A DNA stretch of 64,000 nucleotides from contig NZ_JACGWX010000004.1 of NCBI RefSeq assembly GCF_014137945.1, forward strand, positions 124,001 through 188,000, written 5' to 3'. Source of the DNA: Microcella alkalica (GTDB taxonomy: Bacteria > Actinomycetota > Actinomycetes > Actinomycetales > Microbacteriaceae). The notes beneath the pieces are model-generated. The model was not told the origin of the DNA and made no database searches. It worked only from the letters and a program-made list of their open reading frames with translations. The position numbers were made by a program, and so were the translations under genes. Shown here piece after piece: positions 53,919 through 61,813 of the stretch (its first letter is position 1; every line of letters starts with the position of its first letter).

Positions 53919-55301
53919 ATGAAGAGCACGGGAACCACGGGCACGAACGCCGTCGACTGGGAGGCGCGCGTCGACTTCGACCGCCTGCGCACCGAGCGGC
54001 TCATGCGGCTCAAGGCGCAGCTCGACAAGTCCGACGTCGGCGCGGTCCTGGCCTTCGACTTCTCGAACATCCGCTACATGTCGGCGACCCACATCGGCAC
54101 GTGGGCGATGGACAAGCTCATCCGGTTCTCGCTGCTGACGCGCAAGACCGACCCCATCGTGTGGGACTTCGGGTCGGCGGCGAAGCACCACTCGCTCTAC
54201 AACCCGTGGCTCGACCAGACCCACTCGGAGGCCGACGCCGACCCGCACGCCCCGCACCACGGCGCGACGCGGCCGCGGCTGGAGTCCGGCTCGCGCGCCG
54301 GCATCTCGACCCTCCGAGGCGCCTTCCCTCCCGACGCGGGCATCGCCGAGGAGGTCGCGCGCAAGGTCAAGCGCGAGCTGGAGAAGTTCGGCCTCGCGAA
54401 CGAGCCGCTCGGCGTCGACGTGATCGAGCTGCCCATCCTGTTCGCGCTGCAGAAGGAGGGCATCCAGGTCGTCGACGGCCAGCAGATCTTCCTGGAGGCG
54501 CGCCGCATCAAGACCCACGACGAGATCCGCCTGCTGACGACGGCGGCGTCGATGGTGGATGCCGCCTACGAGAACCTCTACGAGTTCCTCCGGCCCGGCG
54601 TGCGCGAGAACGAGACCGTCGGCCTCGTCGCGAAGACCCTCTACGATCTCGGCTCCGAATACGTCGAGGGTGTCAACGCGATCTCCGGCGAGCGCTGCTC
54701 GCCGCACCCGCACGTGTTCAGCGACCGGCTGATCCGCCCGGGCGACCCCGCCTTCTTCGACATCCTGCACAGCTACAACGGCTACCGCACCTGCTACTAC
54801 CGCACCTTTGCGGTGGGCTCGGCGAGCCAGGCGCAGAAGGATGCCTACACCCGGGCCCGCGAGTACATGGATCGCGCCATCGCCCTCGTGAAGCCCGGCG
54901 CGACGACGGCCGATGTGGTCGCGGTCTGGCCGAAGGCGGAGGAATTCGGGTTCCCGAACGAGGAGGCAGCCTTCGCGCTCCAGTACGGCCACGGCGTGGG
55001 CCTGTCGATCTGGGAGAAGCCGATCTTCTCGCGCCTGACCTCATTCGACCACCCGGAGGTGCTGCAGGAGGGCATGGTCTTCGCTCTCGAGACGTACTGG
55101 CCGGCGGCCGACGGCTGGGGGGCCGCGCGCATCGAGGAGGAGGTCGTCGTCACCGCGACCGGGTGCGAGGTCATCACGAAGTTCCCGGCGGAGGAGCTTC
55201 TCGTCGCGGGCAAGCGCTACTACTCGGTCGGCGGCGAGCTCAGCACTCTGCGCGACTCCCAGTCGCACCTCAACACGGTCGACGGCCGCGGCGGGAAGTG
55301 A
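53919..55301 (+). CDS. creatinase/prolidase-fold (M24) protein with altered metal site
   Basis: The 460-residue protein has an N-terminal creatinase-like domain (AVLAFDFSNIRYMS) and a C-terminal pita-bread domain. Of the five M24 metal ligands, D281 (FFDIL), H358 (GHGVGL), E391 (ALETY) and an E in RIEEEVVV remain. The second Asp is replaced (the RTCYYRTF segment in place of xDIxRT). It is therefore either metal-free like creatinase or has a rearranged site. The N-terminal part also resembles the DMSP lyase DddP. GAGAGAG lies before ATG 53919. Confidence 0.85.
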   Translation: MKSTGTTGTNAVDWEARVDFDRLRTERLMRLKAQLDKSDVGAVLAFDFSNIRYMSATHIGTWAMDKLIRFSLLTRKTDPIVWDFGSAAKHHSLYNPWLDQTHSEADADPHAPHHGATRPRLESGSRAGISTLRGAFPPDAGIAEEVARKVKRELEKFGLANEPLGVDVIELPILFALQKEGIQVVDGQQIFLEARRIKTHDEIRLLTTAASMVDAAYENLYEFLRPGVRENETVGLVAKTLYDLGSEYVEGVNAISGERCSPHPHVFSDRLIRPGDPAFFDILHSYNGYRTCYYRTFAVGSASQAQKDAYTRAREYMDRAIALVKPGATTADVVAVWPKAEEFGFPNEEAAFALQYGHGVGLSIWEKPIFSRLTSFDHPEVLQEGMVFALETYWPAADGWGAARIEEEVVVTATGCEVITKFPAEELLVAGKRYYSVGGELSTLRDSQSHLNTVDGRGGK

Positions 55302-55383
55302 CCCGCGAGCGTTCCGCGCTCGTCAGCACGTATCCTCGACTCGACGGGATGGAAGCGATCATGAGCACGTCACGAGAGGGTCA

Positions 55384-56127
55384 ATGATGCAGTTCGACGT
55401 GGGCGCCGAGCTGCGCAGAGTCCGCGAATCCCGACAGCTCAGCCTCCGGGCTGTCGCATCCGCCGTCGGCGTGTCGGCGAGCATGCTCTCGCAGGTCGAG
55501 ACGGGGAAGACCCAGCCCTCGGTGAGCACCCTCTACGCGCTCGTCAACTACCTCGGAATCTCCCTCGACGCCCTCATGGGGCATCGGCCGCCCGGTCCGC
55601 CGCCCCTCGGGCTCGGCGCCTCCACGGCGCCCTCGGACCAGTCAGGCAGTCGCCGCAGCGACTCCGTCGTCCAGCGGCGGGAGGACAATCCCGTGATCGA
55701 GATGGAGAACGGCGTCACGTGGGAGCGCCTGGCGGTCGGCGAGTCGGCGATCGCCGACCCGCTCATCGTGACGTACGAGCCGTCGGGCTCGTCCTCGATC
55801 GAGGGCAAGATGATGCGGCATGCGGCACTCGAGTACGGCGTCCTGCTCGAGGGCCGGCTCACCCTGCGCATCGAGTTCGAACGCTACGAGCTCGAGCCCG
55901 GCGACTCCTTCTGCTTCGAGGCCATCCGCCCCCACATGTACCTCAACGAGGGCGACACGCCCGCGCGCGGCATCTGGTTCGTGATCGCGCGCAGGGAGGC
56001 CGGCGGTGAGTCGCTCGAGGACTTCGGCCATGAGCACGACACGGGGTCATCCCCGGCCGTTGCGAAGGCCCCGGCATCGGCCGTCGATGTCCTTCAGATC
56101 ATGCGCGGCCTCCAGGCCGAGCGCTGA
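55384..56127 (+). CDS. XRE-family regulator with C-terminal cupin domain
   Basis: The 247-residue protein has an N-terminal Cro/CI helix-turn-helix (residues 5-63; LSLRAVASAVGVSASMLSQVETGKTQPS), a Pro/Ser-rich linker, and a C-terminal cupin (about 130-215) with LEYGVLLEGRLTLRI and PGDSFCFEAIRPH. Such regulators sense a small metabolite in the cupin pocket. It is the best local candidate for the protein that binds the 17-bp operators, though no direct evidence shows this. GAGAGG precedes the two adjacent ATG codons. Confidence 0.9.
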   Translation: MMQFDVGAELRRVRESRQLSLRAVASAVGVSASMLSQVETGKTQPSVSTLYALVNYLGISLDALMGHRPPGPPPLGLGASTAPSDQSGSRRSDSVVQRREDNPVIEMENGVTWERLAVGESAIADPLIVTYEPSGSSSIEGKMMRHAALEYGVLLEGRLTLRIEFERYELEPGDSFCFEAIRPHMYLNEGDTPARGIWFVIARREAGGESLEDFGHEHDTGSSPAVAKAPASAVDVLQIMRGLQAER

Positions 56128-56155
56128 CCGCTCCGCCCCTGCCGCTCCGCAGCGC

Positions 56156-57046
56156 TCAGTGCGCCGCGAGGAGCGCTGCGAGCTGATCGTCCGTCGGGGC
56201 GTACGCGCCGACCGACGTGCGGATGTCGGCGAGGACGCGAAGCTGCTCGAGCGAGACCGACGCGTCGGCGACGCATCCGAACTCCGTCGACTGCAGCAGG
56301 GCGACGTAGGCGGGGGTGGCGAGCGCAGGTGCGGATGCCCCGAGCAGTTCGGAGACTCGTGCAGCGGGGGCCGAGGAGATGAAATCCGTCGCCTCCTGCC
56401 AGAGCGCGAGCAGGCCATCGACGCCCTCCGTGTCGCGATCGGCCATCGTCACGAGCACCGTGCCGAGGTAGTCGTCGCTCACGTCGACCGAGGCGAGCCA
56501 GCGCGTCAGACCGGACTCCTCGGCTCTGACGGCCGTCTCGGCGTTGAGGATCGTGCCGACGACCGTGCCGTCGAGCACCGCGCCGAGCCGCTTCGGTGTG
56601 GCGCCAATGGCCTCGAAAGCCATCGTGGTCGCATCGAGTCCGGCATCGCGGAGCATGCGGAGGAGCAGCAGCGCGAAGCCTGAGTTCATGACGTCGACAC
56701 CGAGCGGGCGCCCCTCGAGCTCGGTGAGGGCGCGGATGCCCGGGTCGGTGTACAGCGCGAGCCCGAGTCCGCGGTCGATGGGGCGCAGGAACCGGACGGG
56801 CAGCTGCTCGCCGAGCGGATTGCGGTCCGTGGTCGCGTAGAGGATGACGTTGTCGGGGCTCGTGATCGCCACATCCATCTCGCCGTCGCGGAGCGAGGCG
56901 AACTGCGCGGGCGACGACGGCACGCGCTGCGTGGTCCAGCTCACACCGAACCGCTCGTCGAGGCCCAGTACGGCGGCCACGGCGAGCACGGGCGACTCGC
57001 TGAACTGTCCGATCCGGAGCGTGATCGAACTCGAGGTGTGCGTCAT
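56156..57046 (-). CDS. periplasmic-binding-fold protein without signal peptide (NMT1/SsuA-like)
   Basis: The 296-residue protein looks like a type II substrate-binding protein (LRIGQFSESPVLAVAAVLGLDERF, then AITSPDNVILYA and GRPLGVDVMNSGFALLLL). It begins directly with the domain and has no signal peptide or lipobox, so it should stay in the cytoplasm. It might be a ligand-sensing or enzyme-like relative of Thi5 proteins. AAGGAGA lies before ATG 57046. It is divergent from the oligopeptide-type ABC operon, with a LacI-type site in its leader. Confidence 0.8.
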   Translation of the reverse strand: MTHTSSSITLRIGQFSESPVLAVAAVLGLDERFGVSWTTQRVPSSPAQFASLRDGEMDVAITSPDNVILYATTDRNPLGEQLPVRFLRPIDRGLGLALYTDPGIRALTELEGRPLGVDVMNSGFALLLLRMLRDAGLDATTMAFEAIGATPKRLGAVLDGTVVGTILNAETAVRAEESGLTRWLASVDVSDDYLGTVLVTMADRDTEGVDGLLALWQEATDFISSAPAARVSELLGASAPALATPAYVALLQSTEFGCVADASVSLEQLRVLADIRTSVGAYAPTDDQLAALLAAH

Positions 57047-57057
57047 CGTCGTCTCCT

Positions 57058-57071
57058 TGCAATCGTTCGCA
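57058..57071. promoter_or_regulatory. LacI-like operator TGCAATCGTTCGCA
   Basis: A near-palindrome with the TGCAATCG half-site, just upstream of the ribosome binding site of the gene ending at 56156. It is related to the 57236-57249 site. Confidence 0.5.
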
Positions 57072-57235
57072 GTGTACGCGACTTGCCGCGTCTGACATCC
57101 GCCGCCCGCGCTACGGGCGCACTCTCGTGGGTGTCATCCGCGCAGTCCGAGCGGGCCTCGCGGTAGACGGCGGTGCCGTGACCGAATCGTTACCCGGCGT
57201 CGTTGTCCCATCGAATGCCGCGGCTTACGTTGGCC

Positions 57236-57249
57236 TACAACCGATTGCA
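57236..57249. promoter_or_regulatory. LacI-like operator TACAACCGATTGCA
   Basis: A near-palindrome of the TGCAA-YCG-TTGCA type, 45 nt before the ABC operon start. It is a likely target of the LacI regulator that begins at 63639. Confidence 0.55.
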
Positions 57250-57294
57250 TCGGGGCGCAGGAACAGACGCTGATTTCGCCAATGGAGGCAGAAC

Positions 57295-58308
57295 ATGCAA
57301 GTCCGAGACTATTTGTTGAGGCGACTGGCCCTGCTGCCGCTGATCATGCTCGGCGTGAGCATCGTCGTGTTCACCCTCACGCGATTCACGGGCTCTCCGG
57401 TCGGCATCTATGCGAGCCCCAACATGACGCCCGACCAGGTCGCCGCTCTCGAGGCGCGCTACCTGCTCGACGAGCCCATCCCCGTGCAGTACATCGCCTG
57501 GCTGGGTGGGCTGTTCCGCGGGGACTTCGGCTGGTCCGGCGTCTCCGTCGCTCCCGTGACCGATGTCATCTGGGTGAAGATCGCGGCCACGCTCGAGCTC
57601 GCGCTCGCCGCCGGTGCCATCGCGATCTTCGTCGGGATCGCGATCGGCACGATTGCCGGCGTCCGGCAGAACAAGTGGCCCGACCATAGCGCGCGACTGT
57701 TCTCCATCCTGGGGGCCAGCACGCCGACGTTCTGGTTCGGTCTTCTCCTGCTCGTCCCGTTCTACCTCTGGCTCAACTGGTTCCCGCTCGGCCGCGCGAC
57801 TCCGGACATCTACGACTCGGTCACCCACCTGACCGGGATGTACACGCTCGATGCGCTGCTGAACGCCAACCCAGTGGCGTTCGTCGACGCGCTGCGGCAC
57901 ATCGTGCTCCCAGCTACCGTTCTCGCCTTCGGCGCCATGGCCACGATCGTGCGCATGATGCGCTCCTCCATGGTGGAGACGATGTCGGAGGAGTACGTCG
58001 ACGCCGCCCGCGCCAAGGGGCTGCCGGAGAGCGTCGTCGTCAAGCGCCACGCGCGCCGGAACGCGCTCGTGCCCACCTCGACCGTGATCGGGCTGAGCTT
58101 CGGCTTCCTGCTGCAGGGAGCGGTCGCGGTCGAACTCATCTTCCGCTGGCCCGGCCTCGGCCAATGGGTCTCCAGCGCGATCCTCGCCGGCGACCAGGCG
58201 ACGATCATGGCCTACGTCCTCGTCACGGCCTTCATCTTCATGACCGTCAACCTGGCGGTCGATGTCGCCTACGCCTACCTCGACAGAAGGGTGGTGCTCG
58301 GAGGATGA
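57295..58308 (+). CDS. oligopeptide-type ABC transporter permease 1 (DppB-like)
   Basis: The 337-residue protein starts with the typical YLLRRLALLPLIMLGVSIVVF membrane helix and has about six helices in all and the permease loop EEYVDAARAKGLPESVV. AATGGAGG precedes ATG 57295. It is first in a five-gene operon. The family carries di- and oligopeptides, nickel or glutathione-like solutes. Confidence 0.92.
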   Translation: MQVRDYLLRRLALLPLIMLGVSIVVFTLTRFTGSPVGIYASPNMTPDQVAALEARYLLDEPIPVQYIAWLGGLFRGDFGWSGVSVAPVTDVIWVKIAATLELALAAGAIAIFVGIAIGTIAGVRQNKWPDHSARLFSILGASTPTFWFGLLLLVPFYLWLNWFPLGRATPDIYDSVTHLTGMYTLDALLNANPVAFVDALRHIVLPATVLAFGAMATIVRMMRSSMVETMSEEYVDAARAKGLPESVVVKRHARRNALVPTSTVIGLSFGFLLQGAVAVELIFRWPGLGQWVSSAILAGDQATIMAYVLVTAFIFMTVNLAVDVAYAYLDRRVVLGG

Positions 58309-59237
58309 CCGCCCTCGCCAGCCCACGGATCTCACTTCCCACCGACCCCAATCATCGCACCGCCGCCGGTGTGCGGTGGGAGCGTCGGCTCCAGCTCGCG
58401 CGCGAGGTGCTCCGCAATCCGCTCACGGTGTTCGGTCTCGTCATCATCGGCTTCTTCCTCCTGATGGCGGCAGCCGCACCGCTGCTGACCGAGCAAAATC
58501 AGCCGGATGCCTACCAGGCCCCGCGCGACTGGTCGAACATCGACGTCCCGCCCGGCACCGACGGACACGTCCTCGGCACCGACTCGACGGGCGGCGATGT
58601 GCTCTACGGCATCATCTGGGGCTCGCGGCTGTCGCTCCAGCTCTCGTTCACCGTCGTGTTCACCACCCTCGTCATCGGGACGATCGTCGGGAGCATCGCA
58701 GCGATGCGCGGCGGCCGCGTGGACAACGTCCTCATGCGGATCGTGGACATCTTCCTCGCGATCCCCGAGCTCATCTTCGCTCTCGCCATCGCCGCTGTGC
58801 TCGGCCCGTCGTTCGAGAACATCATCCTCGCGCTGGCGTCCGTCTTCTGGGTCAAGTACGCCCGCATCGTGCGCGGCGAGATCATCCGGGTGAAGCAGTC
58901 GGAGTACGTCGCAGCAGCCCGCGTCGTCGGTGACTCGACCTGGAACATCTACCGCAAGGACGTCCTGCCCAACTCGCTCACCCCGCTCATGGTGCAGGCG
59001 ACCCTCGACATGGGAAACGTCGTCCTCATCGGCGCGACGCTCAGCTACCTCGGCCTCGCCCAGGCGGGCCTCACCGAATGGGGCGCGATGGTGAGCGCGG
59101 GGCAGTCGGGCCTGCTCGCCGGAGAGTGGTGGGTCTCCACCTTCGCCGGCCTCGCGATCGTCCTGTGGGCTCTCGCGTTCAACCTCGTCGGAGACGGTCT
59201 CCGCGACGTCCTCGACCCGAAGATGGAGGGCCGCTGA
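58305..59237 (+). CDS. oligopeptide-type ABC transporter permease 2 (DppC-like)
   Basis: The 310-residue permease has the DppC N-terminal helix (NPLTVFGLVIIGFFLLMAAAAPLL), the LGTDSTGGDVLYGIIWGSRLSL segment, and the loop SEYVAAARVVGDSTW. Its start overlaps the first permease stop (ATGA). It forms a heterodimer with it. Confidence 0.93.
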   Translation: MTALASPRISLPTDPNHRTAAGVRWERRLQLAREVLRNPLTVFGLVIIGFFLLMAAAAPLLTEQNQPDAYQAPRDWSNIDVPPGTDGHVLGTDSTGGDVLYGIIWGSRLSLQLSFTVVFTTLVIGTIVGSIAAMRGGRVDNVLMRIVDIFLAIPELIFALAIAAVLGPSFENIILALASVFWVKYARIVRGEIIRVKQSEYVAAARVVGDSTWNIYRKDVLPNSLTPLMVQATLDMGNVVLIGATLSYLGLAQAGLTEWGAMVSAGQSGLLAGEWWVSTFAGLAIVLWALAFNLVGDGLRDVLDPKMEGR

Positions 59238-59238
59238 C

Positions 59239-60426
59239 GTGGCTGACAGCACACTGCTCACGGTCGAGGACCTCAGCGTCCACTTCTCGACCTCGAGGGG
59301 GACGGCGCACGCCGTCGACCGGGTCTCGTTCTCCATCGAGAAGGGGGAGACGCTCGCTCTCGTCGGCGAGACCGGCTGCGGAAAGAGCGTCACGGCACGG
59401 TCCATCCTCAAGCTCGTGCCGGAGCCTCCCGGCCGATACGCCTCGGGGTCGATCCGGCTCGCCAATCCGGACGGTTCGTCGACGGACATGCTCGCAGCGC
59501 CCATGCGGGAGGTGCGCGCCATCCGCGGCGAGCGGATCTCGATGATCTTCCAGGACCCGGGGAAGGCCCTCAACCCGGCGCTGACGATCGGTCGCCAGCT
59601 CGCCGAGGTCTTCGGCGAGCACCGACTCGGCATGATCCTCGAGCGGGCGGGTCTCGACCCGGACAAAGCCCGGCCGACAGCGCGGCGGATCGCGCAGCAG
59701 CGCGCGGGCGCGACGCGTCGACGCGTCTACTCGCTCACGAACCGCGTCACGTCGCGCGCCCTCCAGCGCTCGATCGACGAAGCGGTCATGGCGGCGCTCG
59801 CCGACACGGGCATCCCCAACACCCGCAAGATCATGGCCAGCTACCCCCATGAGCTCTCGGGGGGGATGAAGCAGCGCGTGATGATCGCCCAGGCGCTCGC
59901 ATGCGACCCTGACCTCCTGGTGGCGGATGAGCCGACGACCGCTCTCGACGTCACGATCCAGGCCAGGATCCTCGAGCTCATCCACGAGATGCAGCAACGA
60001 CGAGGAACGGCGATCCTGTACATCACTCACGACCTCTCGATCGTGCGGCAGTTCGCGGACCGGGTCGCCGTCATGTATGCGGGACGGATCGTCGAGTCCG
60101 GTCGTGCCATCGACGTCCTCACCGCGCCGCAGCATCCGTACACGCAGGGCCTGCTCGCCGCGATCCCGCGCCCCGGCACCCCGCGCGGGCAGCTCGAGGC
60201 GATCCCGGGATCCGTTCCTCAGCTCATCGACCCGCCGGCGCAATGCCACTTCGCGAGTCGGTGCAAGTGGGCCGCTCCTGCGTGCTCCGCCGCCGTGCCG
60301 CGCCTGCTCGCCGTGCGCCCGATGCACGAGACCGCGTGCTTCCGATACGAGTCGGCCGAATCGGTCGGCATGCCGCAAGAGGACATGCCCGCGCGCATCC
60401 ATCACGAAGGGGCAACCGCCGAATGA
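59239..60426 (+). CDS. oligopeptide-type ABC transporter ATPase 1 (DppD-like)
   Basis: The 395-residue ATPase has Walker A GETGCGKS, Q-loop FQDPGKALNP, signature LSGGMKQR and Walker B LLVADEPT, and a C-terminal oligopeptide-transporter zinc/Cys region (HFASRCKWAAPAC). An insertion of about 55 residues (roughly 128-180, Arg-rich) lies between the Q-loop and the signature, beyond the usual 330 residues. The start is GTG 59239, 1 nt after the permease stop. Confidence 0.93.
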   Translation: MADSTLLTVEDLSVHFSTSRGTAHAVDRVSFSIEKGETLALVGETGCGKSVTARSILKLVPEPPGRYASGSIRLANPDGSSTDMLAAPMREVRAIRGERISMIFQDPGKALNPALTIGRQLAEVFGEHRLGMILERAGLDPDKARPTARRIAQQRAGATRRRVYSLTNRVTSRALQRSIDEAVMAALADTGIPNTRKIMASYPHELSGGMKQRVMIAQALACDPDLLVADEPTTALDVTIQARILELIHEMQQRRGTAILYITHDLSIVRQFADRVAVMYAGRIVESGRAIDVLTAPQHPYTQGLLAAIPRPGTPRGQLEAIPGSVPQLIDPPAQCHFASRCKWAAPACSAAVPRLLAVRPMHETACFRYESAESVGMPQEDMPARIHHEGATAE

Positions 60427-61796
60427 ACCAGCACCAGCCCACGATCATCCGGGATCGCACTCCTGTGAGTGATGCCGTCCTGACCCTCCATGACGTGAAA
60501 GTGCACTACCCGGTCAAGGAAGGTCTACTGCAGAGCGTCACGGGGCACGTGCGCGCGGTCGACGGCGTGGATCTCACGATCGGACGCGGTCAGACGCTCG
60601 GCCTCGTCGGCGAGTCCGGCTGCGGGAAGACCACTCTTGGTCGCGTGATCGCCGGTCTCGTCGAGCCGACCGGCGGCGACCTCTGGGTCAATCTCACCGC
60701 CGAGCAACAGCGCGACGTCGACCGACTCCGGGCCGTCGAGCCCGCAAGCATGACGGCGGCCGACAGGGCGGCGTGGCAGTCGCTGCAGACGGGCCACCGG
60801 CTCGGGTCGATGTCAAGGGAGAACCAGAGGGCGTACCGACGCAACTGCCAGGTCGTCTTCCAGGACTCCTTCGCCTCCCTCAACCCTCGTCAGCTCGTGA
60901 GGGACATCGTCGGTCGTCCGCTGAGAGTGCATCAGGGGCTCTCGGGAGACAGGCTCAACGCGAAGGTTGGCGAGCTGCTCGACATGGTGGGCCTCGGCTC
61001 CCAGCACATGTACCGCTACCCGCACCAGTTCTCCGGCGGGCAGCGGCAGCGCATCTCGATCGCCCGCGCGCTCGCACTCAACCCCGAGTTCGTCGTGCTC
61101 GACGAGCCGACGAGCGCGCTCGACGTGTCCGTCCAGGCCCAGATCCTGAACCTCCTGGTCGACCTCCAGGGGGAGCTCGGGCTCACCTATCTCTTCATCA
61201 CCCACGACCTCGGCGTGGTCCAGCACCTCTCGACAACGATCGCCGTCATGTACCTCGGGCAGATCGCCGAGTACGGACCGACGGATCTCGTCTTCAACGA
61301 TCCGCTCCACCCGTACACGCGCATCCTCCGCGACTCGAACCCGAGCCTCGATGGCGAGAACGACGCGACCGAGTGGGAGCTGACCGGCTCCGTGCCCAAC
61401 CCCATCTCGCCGCCGCACGGGTGCCGGCTGCACCCGCGATGCCCCGTGGCGAGAGCGGAGTGCGGCTGGTCGGTGGACGACGTGCTGACGGACATCGAGG
61501 ACCGTGCGCCGCTCCTCTTCGAGACAATCTCGCGCGTCGAGCGCCAGGACGACTTCACGGCGGACGTCACGTTCGACACCGAGGTCTCGGCACGGGCGTT
61601 CGCCGATCGCCTGCAGGCATCGCGCGCGCACGACGCGGTGGACCGGCCGCTCGAGATCGCGGACGCCACGGTGAGCGTCAGCTTCCGCGAGGTGCCCGAC
61701 GCGACTCTGCAGCAGCTTCGCGAAGGCCGTCTCACATCCTGCACGCGCACGCAGAACCTGGGTGCGCTCCCGCCGATCCACGAAACCCGTCGATAA
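60423..61796 (+). CDS. oligopeptide-type ABC transporter ATPase 2 (DppF-like), enlarged
   Basis: The 457-residue ATPase has Walker A GESGCGKT, Q-loop FQDSFASLNP, signature SGGQRQR and Walker B VVLDEPT, and the oligopeptide C-terminal motif (HGCRLHPRCPVARAEC). It is longer than normal (about 330-350) because of an insertion of about 50 residues between Walker A and the Q-loop and a C-terminal extension of about 70 residues after the Cys motif. Coupled to the first ATPase by ATGA. The added domains may bind a partner or the solute. Confidence 0.92.
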   Translation: MNQHQPTIIRDRTPVSDAVLTLHDVKVHYPVKEGLLQSVTGHVRAVDGVDLTIGRGQTLGLVGESGCGKTTLGRVIAGLVEPTGGDLWVNLTAEQQRDVDRLRAVEPASMTAADRAAWQSLQTGHRLGSMSRENQRAYRRNCQVVFQDSFASLNPRQLVRDIVGRPLRVHQGLSGDRLNAKVGELLDMVGLGSQHMYRYPHQFSGGQRQRISIARALALNPEFVVLDEPTSALDVSVQAQILNLLVDLQGELGLTYLFITHDLGVVQHLSTTIAVMYLGQIAEYGPTDLVFNDPLHPYTRILRDSNPSLDGENDATEWELTGSVPNPISPPHGCRLHPRCPVARAECGWSVDDVLTDIEDRAPLLFETISRVERQDDFTADVTFDTEVSARAFADRLQASRAHDAVDRPLEIADATVSVSFREVPDATLQQLREGRLTSCTRTQNLGALPPIHETRR

Positions 61797-61813
61797 CAGT
61801 GAAGGTGACCACC

